A program made the translations under genes and the position numbers. A DNA stretch of 6,028 nt from Bordetella parapertussis (GTDB lineage: Bacteria; Pseudomonadota; Gammaproteobacteria; Burkholderiales; Burkholderiaceae_C). Below the pieces are notes generated by a model. That model did no database searches. It had not been told where the DNA came from and worked only from the letters and a program-made list of their open reading frames with translations. Where the stretch lies: assembly GCA_945907335.1 (NCBI GenBank), contig CAMDSU010000119.1:1-6028 (forward strand), read 5' to 3'. This document shows, piece after piece, positions 1-5,320 of this stretch. The number at the start of each line of letters is the position of its first letter. Position 1 is the stretch's first letter.

Positions 1-167
1 AGCCCCTCAGTGCGGGCAGTTACATGTTGCATCCCGCAGGTGCCATCCATTACGACGGCGGCGGCACCGAAAGCGCCACGGTGCAAATCATGGGCATAGG
101 ACCTAGCAGCACCACTTTTTTGTTTCCGCAGGTAGGTGATTTCGGTGAACCGCGCAAACTCAATTGA
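1..167 (+). CDS. Cupin-domain protein, C-terminal end only (5' truncated by window edge)
   Basis: An open frame runs from the left edge (first full codon at base 3) to TGA at 165-167, giving 54 residues. It contains GSYMLHPAGAIH, which fits the second cupin motif G-x5-P-x-G-x2-H exactly, with the His codon at 48-50. This His is normally a metal ligand at the end of the beta barrel. The following stretch ATVQIMGIGPSSTTFLF fits the last strands of a small single-domain cupin. The metal, substrate and reaction cannot be told from this fragment, and the rest of the gene lies outside the window. The stop codon is only 4 bp before a plausible ATG of the next gene, so the two may be co-transcribed. 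Confidence 0.72.
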   Translation, partial: PLSAGSYMLHPAGAIHYDGGGTESATVQIMGIGPSSTTFLFPQVGDFGEPRKLN

Positions 168-171
168 TGCC

Positions 172-639
172 ATGGTGTTTGTCATGGCACCTATGAAGTG
201 GACAGCCTCTGCGAGCGCATGTGATCAGCCAAGGAACCGCTCTGTTTATCTGCGTGCTTGTGTCGGCTTCGCCAGTATTGTTTTTGGAAGTCTGAGCAGT
301 CTGCCTGCCCATGCGCAATGGCAGTTGCTCTCAAGTGACGCGCAAGGACGTTTTTTCTACGACGATGCGGTGCAACGTGAAGGCGAGCAAGTCAATCTGT
401 GGCGAATGACCGATTTCGCCCAACCACTGACGAATTTAGAAGGCAAAGAAGTACGTTCTGAAAAACTGCGCACCACCATTGATTGCCGTCAGGCCAAGTT
501 GGCTTATTCGCAGGTCACGCGCTATGCGGGTGTGCAGGCGTCTGGCGACGTGATGAACCATTACGAAACGCCTTTGCGATTCACCCGCATTGCGCCCGGC
601 ACTGTGGATGCGTTGTTGATGCAGAAAGTCTGTTCGTAA
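172..639 (+). CDS. Small exported protein, surface-adhesin protein E-like
   Basis: This is a predicted secreted protein of 155 residues from ATG 172. The frame is open back to a GTG at 136, and ATGs at 184 and 193 are also possible. None has a convincing Shine-Dalgarno sequence; I chose 172 because it lies 4 bp after the cupin stop. A basic stretch (QPRNRSVYLR) precedes a hydrophobic segment ending LPAHA, so signal peptidase I probably cleaves after residue 48 and leaves about 107 mature residues. The mature part (WQLLSSDAQGRFFYDDAV, then VNLWRMTDF, a Cys at 105, APGTVDALLMQKVC near the end) has the layout I know from the surface-adhesin protein E-like family: an aromatic-rich start, a W-x-x-x-D/Y core, and two Cys (105 and 154) that could form a disulfide. 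Many environmental members of this family have no proven adhesin role. The family match is by eye; export is the firmer claim. Confidence 0.7.
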   Translation: MVFVMAPMKWTASASACDQPRNRSVYLRACVGFASIVFGSLSSLPAHAQWQLLSSDAQGRFFYDDAVQREGEQVNLWRMTDFAQPLTNLEGKEVRSEKLRTTIDCRQAKLAYSQVTRYAGVQASGDVMNHYETPLRFTRIAPGTVDALLMQKVCS

Positions 640-659
640 TTGGGGTCAGGTTCCAATTA
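637..659. repeat. Inverted repeat with RAYT-type end signature, overlapping the stop codon
   Basis: TAATTGG (637-643) and CCAATTA (653-659) are perfect 7-bp inverted arms around a 9-bp centre. The stretch TGGGGTCAGGTTCCAATTAA (641-660) resembles a short sequence I remember repeatedly flanking REP-associated tyrosine transposase (IS200-like) genes in proteobacteria. No transposase is present here. The left arm includes the TAA stop of the exported protein, so a repeat-insertion event may have set the end of that gene. The resemblance comes from memory and was not searched. Confidence 0.45.
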
Positions 660-684
660 ATTTCACTTAAGACGAGCCGGAGGG

Positions 685-724
685 GGTGTTTTTTTCGAGC
701 GAAAGCGCAGAAAAAAAGCACACC
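685..724. repeat. Long imperfect hairpin with T7/A7 arms and GAAA loop
   Basis: The left arm GGTGTTTTTTTC (685-696) pairs with the right arm GAAAAAAA (710-717) plus CACC (721-724), with three unpaired bases (718-720). Inside, GC-GAAA-GC (699-706) forms a small stem with a tetraloop. The T run is in the 5' arm and the A run in the 3' arm, and this remains so on the opposite strand. The transcript would therefore not end in a U tract, which argues against an ordinary intrinsic terminator. It could be a REP-like repeat unit or a 3'-end structure that stabilises mRNA. Confidence 0.55.
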
Positions 725-775
725 GGATGGGTCGTCAAAGCGTCAGTTAATCAATCGGATGTGTCGGCAAAGCGT
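724..775. repeat. 20-bp direct repeat, two copies 32 bp apart
   Basis: Copy 1 is 724-743 (CGGATGGGTCGTCAAAGCGT) and copy 2 is 756-775 (CGGATGTGTCGGCAAAGCGT). They match at 18 of 20 positions, with 12 bp between them. Copy 2 ends one base short of the stop codon of the TRAP large permease gene (minus strand, stop at 777-779). It may be a small tandem duplication or part of the repeat element that fills this spacer. Confidence 0.6.
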
Positions 776-776
776 G

Positions 777-2093
777 TCAAACCATCCGCCCCGGTAACCA
801 AAGTGCAATCATCGGGAACGCAATCAATATCAACAAGCACAGCAAGTCGGTCAGCACAAACGGAATCACGCCTTTGAAAATCGTTGTGAAACTGACGTCA
901 TGCACCACACTTTTGATGACGAACACATTCATGCCTACCGGCGGATGAATCAAACCCAACTCCACCGTCATCACAATGATGATGCCAAACCAAATCGGGT
1001 CAAAGCCGAGTTGCACGATCACCGGGAAAATGATGGGCACGGTCAAAATGATCATGGCCATGGCGTCCATCAGGCAACCCAGCACCAAGTACATCAACAT
1101 GATCAAGGCCAACACACCGTAAGGCCCCAAACCGAGTTCGGTCAAAAACCCGGTGAGCTTTTGCGGAGTTTGCGTCATGGTGAGGAAATAACCAAATATC
1201 AGCGCGCCGATCAATACCGTGAACACCGCTGCTGACGTGCGTGTGGCCGACAGCAAGGCCTCCAAAATGCCTTTGCGGTCTAACTTGCCGCGCAGCACAC
1301 CCAGCAAAAACGCGCCGGTCGCACCCACACCGCCGGCTTCAGTGGGCGTGAAAAAACCGCCATACAAACCACCGATGACAAACACAAACAACAGCAACGG
1401 CGCCCACACATCTTTGAGACCGGCAAAACGCTGTGCCCAAGTGGTGGCCGCACCGCGCGGCAACCAATCGGGTTTGACCTGAACAATCACTGAAATGGTC
1501 AGCACATACATGGCCATGGCCAACAGGCCGGGAATGATGCCGGCCATGAATAATTTGCCAATGTCTTGCTGCGTGAGGATGGCGTAAACCGCGAGCACAG
1601 TAGACGGCGGCAGCATCGCGCCCAAGGTGCCACCGGCGGCGATCACGCCGGTAGAAAACGATTGCGGGTAACCAAAGCGGCGCATCTCGGGATAGGCCAC
1701 GGAAGAAAACGTCGCGGCCGTTGCCACCGAGGAACCGCAAATGGCCGCAAACCCGCCGCAAGCGATCACCGTGGCCATGCCCAGACCGCCGCGCAAATGG
1801 CCGATGAACGCATTCGCAGCGCGAAACAGTTCACGGCTGACACCCGACACTGACACAAACGCGCCCATCAACATGAACATGGGAATGACGCCGAAGGTGT
1901 AGTCCGTCACTGTGCGCATGGAGGTCTGACCGATCAGTTTCAAGGCCGGGCCGCTGCCTGCGATATAGCTGTAGCCGCACACGCCCACCAAGCCCATGGC
2001 CATGCCGACCGGCACGCGCAGCAACATCAATGTGAATAAAGCGACAAAGCCGATAACGGCGACAGCGTCGGGACTCAGGTTCATGAGGTCCAT
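777..2093 (-). CDS. dctM: TRAP transporter large permease (DctM type)
   Basis: This 438-residue inner-membrane protein is the ion-coupled transport channel of a TRAP system; it acts with the small permease and a periplasmic binding protein. Length and sequence are typical of the family. Recognisable conserved blocks are LLRVPVGMAMG (24-34), GGFAAICGSSVATAATFSSV (113-132), GGTLGAMLPPSTVL (154-167), GGLYGGFFTPTEAGG (241-255) and ELGLIHPPVGMNVFVIK (378-394). These PPS, TPTEA and PPVG loops are hallmarks of the DctM permease domain. Hydrophobic helices fill almost the whole chain. The ATG is 1 bp after the dctQ-type stop, with an AGAGG ribosome binding site at good spacing; an alternative ATG lies three codons in. 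The symbol marks the family and does not imply dicarboxylate as substrate. It is intact and ends the cluster. Confidence 0.95.
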   Translation of the reverse strand: MDLMNLSPDAVAVIGFVALFTLMLLRVPVGMAMGLVGVCGYSYIAGSGPALKLIGQTSMRTVTDYTFGVIPMFMLMGAFVSVSGVSRELFRAANAFIGHLRGGLGMATVIACGGFAAICGSSVATAATFSSVAYPEMRRFGYPQSFSTGVIAAGGTLGAMLPPSTVLAVYAILTQQDIGKLFMAGIIPGLLAMAMYVLTISVIVQVKPDWLPRGAATTWAQRFAGLKDVWAPLLLFVFVIGGLYGGFFTPTEAGGVGATGAFLLGVLRGKLDRKGILEALLSATRTSAAVFTVLIGALIFGYFLTMTQTPQKLTGFLTELGLGPYGVLALIMLMYLVLGCLMDAMAMIILTVPIIFPVIVQLGFDPIWFGIIIVMTVELGLIHPPVGMNVFVIKSVVHDVSFTTIFKGVIPFVLTDLLCLLILIAFPMIALWLPGRMV

Positions 2094-2094
2094 G

Positions 2095-2610
2095 TCAGTG
2101 ATCCTCTTTCACCGCGGGCAGCAATGCATCCGGGTCAGCAATCAATCGCCAAGTGCGGATGGCAATCAACAACACCGCACACACATCGCCGAACCAAGCC
2201 ACTGCGAAAAACGGCCAAGTCGGCAAATTCAAATCGTAGGTTTGCACGTTGTCGCGGTAGGTCGTGGCCACTTTGTCAAACAGCATGATGGTTTGCACCG
2301 TGACCACCAGCAGCAACACCAAGGTGGCAAATATGTCGATCCATCGTTTGAAGCGGGGGCTGGCATGGGTCCACAGCAAATCGACGGTGATGTGGTTGCC
2401 CCGGTAACTGGTGGCGGCAATGCCCCAAAAAATCAAAATGCCCAGAAGTAAGCGGCCGAAATCGTGGCTGTCAGGAATTGACCAACTGAAGAAATGGCGC
2501 AAAACGACAGCCAAAAAAATATTGGCCGCCACGATGCCTACAAACAAAGCAGCCAGCCATTCGATGCTGTCGATGATTCTGTCGAAAGGATGCGGTTTGC
2601 GAACTGTCAT
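2095..2610 (-). CDS. dctQ: TRAP transporter small permease (DctQ type)
   Basis: This 171-residue inner-membrane subunit joins the large permease to form the TRAP membrane complex. Four hydrophobic segments are visible at about residues 15-36, 50-68, 89-111 and 129-151, the usual topology. The block GILIFWGIAATSYRGNHITVDLL (about 57-79) matches the conserved DctQ region in which a Gly/Ala-rich helix runs into R-x-G-N-H-I-x-V-D. HDFGRLLL just before it takes the place where many members have an acidic residue followed by R. The length is normal and the gene is intact. Its start is 8 bp after the binding-protein stop and its stop is 1 bp before the large permease ATG, so the three are almost certainly one transcript and probably translationally coupled. 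Its own ribosome binding site is weak. Confidence 0.92.
   Translation of the reverse strand: MTVRKPHPFDRIIDSIEWLAALFVGIVAANIFLAVVLRHFFSWSIPDSHDFGRLLLGILIFWGIAATSYRGNHITVDLLWTHASPRFKRWIDIFATLVLLLVVTVQTIMLFDKVATTYRDNVQTYDLNLPTWPFFAVAWFGDVCAVLLIAIRTWRLIADPDALLPAVKEDH
2103..2107 (-). promoter_or_regulatory. Ribosome binding site of the TRAP large permease gene
   Basis: On the minus strand AGAGG lies 9 bases before the ATG at 2093, inside the last codons of the small permease gene. It is the clearest Shine-Dalgarno sequence in this cluster and supports ATG 2093 as the start. Confidence 0.65.
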
Positions 2611-2618
2611 GTTCAGCT

Positions 2619-3659
2619 TTACATGGCCGATTTGTATTTGCTCAGGCTTTGTTGCAAGGCCTTCATCACAGTGGTCGGGTCGTCACCGCGTTTTTTGACT
2701 TCATCGGCCCATTGCTGACGCACAGGTGCGACAGCGGTTTTCCATGCGGCAATTTGCGCGGGCGTGAGCGTATAAATCTCGCGGTTGGTTTTATCGACCA
2801 ACAATTTCTGGCGGCCGCCAATTTCAAAATCTGCCCAAGCAGTACCGATTTTTTCTGCCCATTCACTGGTGCAATGGCTGTCTACTGCAAGCTTTTGCGC
2901 CGCAGACAAACTCTTGTATTTGTCCAGGTTCATGACCCAGACAAACGGCGTCACATACAAAGGCACATCCATGTGGAACTTCACCACTTTGTCGATGCCG
3001 AACAAAGTGAGTGAGCCCCAAGGGAAGGTGATGGCGTCGGCCACGCCGCGCTCAATCGCATCGCGCGACTCGGGCGCGGAGGCCTGCACATTGGTGCCGC
3101 CGAGCAAGGTCACCATTTGGCCGATGGTGGAGGTGGCCGGGCGAATTTTCATGCCTTTCATGTCGGCGGGCATCAACACTTTTTTGCGTGAATGCAATGC
3201 GCCCGGGTCGTGTGCAAATGCAAAACAATATTTCACTTCTTTCATTTCTTTGGCGGCGTAAGCGCGGTACCAGGCATCGATGGCGGCAGATCCGGCTTTG
3301 GCATTGCTGATTTCAAACGGCAAAGAGGCAGCGGCAAAAATCGGGAAACGCCCCGGCTGGTAGCCGGGATTCACAAACGCAAAATCGGTCAAGCCGTCAC
3401 GCGCCATGTCGTAATGGTCCATGGCTTTGCCCAATTGTTCAGACGGAAACAGTATCGGGTTGATGCTGCCGCCCGAGGCTTTTTTCAAGCTCTCTACCCA
3501 AGTTTGCAGGGCGGGGTTCAGGGCATGCTGCGCGGGAACCCACGTGGACACACGCATTTGTTGAACTTTGTCTTGCGCGCTGGTCAAACCATGCAGCCCC
3601 ACCAAACACAGAGACAACACACTCAAGCGCAACATTGGGGCGGTCAGAAAATTTTTCAT
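2619..3659 (-). CDS. dctP: TRAP transporter periplasmic solute-binding protein (DctP type)
   Basis: This 346-residue protein captures the substrate in the periplasm and delivers it to the permease pair. I chose ATG 3659 because MKNFLTAPMLRLSVLSLCLV begins a good signal peptide, probably cleaved after Ala28 (LTSA-QDKV); the frame stays open 31 codons upstream, but that extension would bury the signal. Family features include the N-terminal lobe start RVSTWVPAQHALNPAL, PSEQLGKAMDHYDMARDG and the central KGMKIRP, whose Arg (residue 173) is the position that in this family normally forms a salt bridge with the substrate carboxylate. AIERGVADAITFPWGS (about 201-216) is the usual second-lobe block. 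An organic acid is therefore expected, but which one cannot be read from the sequence. No strong Shine-Dalgarno sequence is visible. The 89-bp gap to the oxidoreductase gene upstream allows either read-through or a separate promoter. Confidence 0.93.
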   Translation of the reverse strand: MKNFLTAPMLRLSVLSLCLVGLHGLTSAQDKVQQMRVSTWVPAQHALNPALQTWVESLKKASGGSINPILFPSEQLGKAMDHYDMARDGLTDFAFVNPGYQPGRFPIFAAASLPFEISNAKAGSAAIDAWYRAYAAKEMKEVKYCFAFAHDPGALHSRKKVLMPADMKGMKIRPATSTIGQMVTLLGGTNVQASAPESRDAIERGVADAITFPWGSLTLFGIDKVVKFHMDVPLYVTPFVWVMNLDKYKSLSAAQKLAVDSHCTSEWAEKIGTAWADFEIGGRQKLLVDKTNREIYTLTPAQIAAWKTAVAPVRQQWADEVKKRGDDPTTVMKALQQSLSKYKSAM

Positions 3660-3670
3660 GGCTAAAGCAG

Positions 3671-3698
3671 GGGTTAATTGATCGGCAAAGGATAACCC
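3671..3698 (-). other. Short inverted repeat upstream of the TRAP binding-protein gene
   Basis: On the minus strand GGGTTA (3698-3693) and TAACCC (3676-3671) are perfect 6-bp arms around 16 bases, ending 11 bases before the ATG at 3659. It could be an operator half-site pair or a weak mRNA hairpin in the leader. There is no T tract, so it is not a terminator. The rest of the 3660-3748 gap shows no promoter I can defend. Confidence 0.3.
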
Positions 3699-3748
3699 AC
3701 CAGCGCAGGCACTCGTCTCGGTATCTGCCCTTGTAGCGGCGTGTTGCT

Positions 3749-5320
3749 TCAATCGGTTTTGTGGCGACCCGCCGAGCGTATGAAGCGTATCGGCTGTTCA
3801 GCCACGGCACGCTTGGGCGCTCCCAAGCTTTGCAAGCGTTGGTCAAGCGCAGTACCTGCTTCATCGGTCAATGCGGCCTCGCGTGATTGGCGCACGGCAT
3901 CAGCGCGCCACTGCGGTGAAGGGTTGATGCTGGCAGGTGCCAAATGTTTCAATATGTGTTGGAGATTGCGTTTGGCGCGTTCGTTGGTGCTGCCGTAGCC
4001 TTTGATCAATCTGCCGCACATTGCTAACTGCAAGCCCAACCCGTGGTGCTCGCGCAAACCGGTACACAGCGAGTTCAGCCAATGTTGGATATCGGCTTGC
4101 TCCACTGCAAAACGGCTGCTAAAAGGACGCAGCCACTTCATGCTGGCCAGTATTCGCAAAGCCAACATGCCACCCACTGAATGCGAACCGATCTTCAAGG
4201 GCAAGGCCAAAGGCTCGCGGCCTTTCAACACACGCGCTTTGTCAAACCGCAGCAGTGGCGCGGCCAGCCACTCAGGCAGTAGACCTGCTAACTCGGGCGC
4301 GCCGGGTTTGAAATGCTCGTAAATGCGCAGCAGTTCACCGTCTTGTTGTTTCACTTCCAAAGCCACGCGCTGTTGGCGACTGGCGCGGCTTTTCAAATCC
4401 GCCACGCGCACGATGTCGTCAAACGCCATCCACAGTGCCAACCAACGCGCGGCTTCGCGCGTGGCTTGGTATTGATGCGCGTGTGATGGGTCGACCGCAA
4501 TTTCCGCATCCAACACCTGTTGCAAGCGTTGCACATATTGCATGGCGTAGGCGCGGTGTTGATAATCACAGAGTCTGGCGAAACCCAGTGTGGCGAGTTC
4601 GCGCACATTCGGCGCAAAGCCATCAAGCGCAGGCTCATGCGTTACAGGTGCAGGGTGAGTCGCATCAACATCCGCCAACATGGCTTGCACAGTTTGCGTC
4701 TGGCGCACACGCTCAAACGCTGCATTGAATCCGCGCAAACTCGCTGCACTGCTGCCGCCTGTGCCAATCGTCGCTTCGTAATGTTCGCGTGCCATGGGGA
4801 ACAAGCCGCTGGCCGCGATCACGCCGAACATGACGGCGCTGACCATGGTGCCTTGCTCTTTGGCCATGGCAGAAAAATCCCAAACCTGCGATTCGCGTGA
4901 ACAGGTGTTCACCAAATCCAGCAGCGGTTGTGCGTCAAGCCTTCCGTCGCCCATGGGCATGCGCTCCAGCGTGGTCAAACTGCGCGACGATGAACTGAAC
5001 ACGCTTGTGCGATCCGCAGACACCAGTCCCAGCGAAATTTGTCTGGCAGTTTCCAAAAGTTCTGTCGACACCAACGCATCCAGCTCACCGGGCACCGGGT
5101 TCAAGCTGAACACCGGTTGCTTGCCGTTCAACTCAGCCAAGGGCGTGGGCAACACTTCAATGTAATAAGTGGTGGCCCCCGTGCGTTGTGCCACGCCGGG
5201 TATGGATGTGCTTTGCGCCGGATAGCCTGCGCGTCTGGCCGTGTCCATCAGCCATTCGCTGAGCACACCGCCGCCTTCGCCGCCCAAGGCACACACCAGC
5301 AAACTGATGGGCTGTGTCAT
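3749..5320 (-). CDS. Indolepyruvate oxidoreductase beta-subunit-like protein with long C-terminal domain
   Basis: This 523-residue protein is the expected cytoplasmic partner of the iorA-like subunit, for CoA-dependent oxidative decarboxylation of arylpyruvates. The N-terminal part (about 1-190) is the gamma-type domain of pyruvate/2-oxoacid oxidoreductases: LLVCALGGEGGGVLSEWL (7-24) is the glycine-rich turn and IPGVAQRTGATTYYIEV (40-56) the conserved Q-R-x-G block. Classical IorB proteins are only about 200 residues. Here about 300 more follow, mostly helical and soluble, including CGRLIKGYGSTNERAKRNL (435-453), which recalls the C-terminal domain of large single-chain indolepyruvate oxidoreductases. 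The start at 5320 overlaps the upstream stop in ATGA, has no Shine-Dalgarno sequence and puts the Gly-rich motif near the N-terminus as in relatives; the frame is open 15 codons further. The specific substrate is not proven. Confidence 0.87.
   Translation of the reverse strand: MTQPISLLVCALGGEGGGVLSEWLMDTARRAGYPAQSTSIPGVAQRTGATTYYIEVLPTPLAELNGKQPVFSLNPVPGELDALVSTELLETARQISLGLVSADRTSVFSSSSRSLTTLERMPMGDGRLDAQPLLDLVNTCSRESQVWDFSAMAKEQGTMVSAVMFGVIAASGLFPMAREHYEATIGTGGSSAASLRGFNAAFERVRQTQTVQAMLADVDATHPAPVTHEPALDGFAPNVRELATLGFARLCDYQHRAYAMQYVQRLQQVLDAEIAVDPSHAHQYQATREAARWLALWMAFDDIVRVADLKSRASRQQRVALEVKQQDGELLRIYEHFKPGAPELAGLLPEWLAAPLLRFDKARVLKGREPLALPLKIGSHSVGGMLALRILASMKWLRPFSSRFAVEQADIQHWLNSLCTGLREHHGLGLQLAMCGRLIKGYGSTNERAKRNLQHILKHLAPASINPSPQWRADAVRQSREAALTDEAGTALDQRLQSLGAPKRAVAEQPIRFIRSAGRHKTD
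5317..5320 (-). promoter_or_regulatory. ATGA stop/start overlap between oxidoreductase subunits
   Basis: On the minus strand ATG (5320-5318) and TGA (5319-5317) share two bases. No Shine-Dalgarno sequence precedes the ATG, so the second subunit is probably translated by re-initiation after the first. This is a common way of matching subunit amounts in a two-subunit enzyme. Confidence 0.75.

Larger units (their letters stand above)
640..776. other. Gene-free spacer between convergent genes
   Basis: These 137 bp separate the stop of the plus-strand exported protein from the stop of the minus-strand TRAP large permease. Short open frames cross it on the plus strand, but they have no family resemblance or ribosome binding site. 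Its content is an inverted repeat at the left, a long A/T-armed hairpin in the middle and a direct repeat at the right. A convergent spacer would be expected to hold terminators for both strands, but I see no GC-rich stem followed by a T tract in either direction. Confidence 0.7.

Noticed and set aside
685..724. Intrinsic bidirectional terminator
   Set aside because: The T run is in the 5' arm and the A run in the 3' arm on both strands, so no U tract follows the stem. I kept it only as a hairpin repeat.
686..877. Small plus-strand frames in the convergent spacer as possible small proteins
   Set aside because: They begin inside the hairpin, have no Shine-Dalgarno sequence, run into the antisense of the permease gene and show low-complexity Ser/Thr/Lys content.
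900..1235. Plus-strand frame coding a strikingly His/Gln/Asp-rich 111-residue protein
   Set aside because: It is the antisense of the TRAP large permease gene. Reading ATG/ATC-rich hydrophobic codons backwards gives CAT/GAT codons, so His and Asp richness is expected. It has no ribosome binding site, and the opposite strand is a clear full-length permease.
3192..3665. 157-residue plus-strand open frame opposite the TRAP binding-protein gene
   Set aside because: It lies antisense to a well-supported DctP-type gene, has no recognisable domain and repeats the other strand's codon structure. It is a frame shadow.
3660..3752. Longer N-terminus for the TRAP binding protein (start at 3752)
   Set aside because: It would place 31 polar residues before a clear signal peptide and overlap the end of the upstream gene. 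ATG 3659 gives a normal exported protein.
3439..3864. Minus-strand 141-residue frame bridging the end of the beta-like gene and the start of the TRAP binding-protein gene
   Set aside because: It overlaps both neighbours in another frame, is rich in Arg/Cys/Trp as out-of-frame GC-rich sequence usually is, and has no family resemblance.
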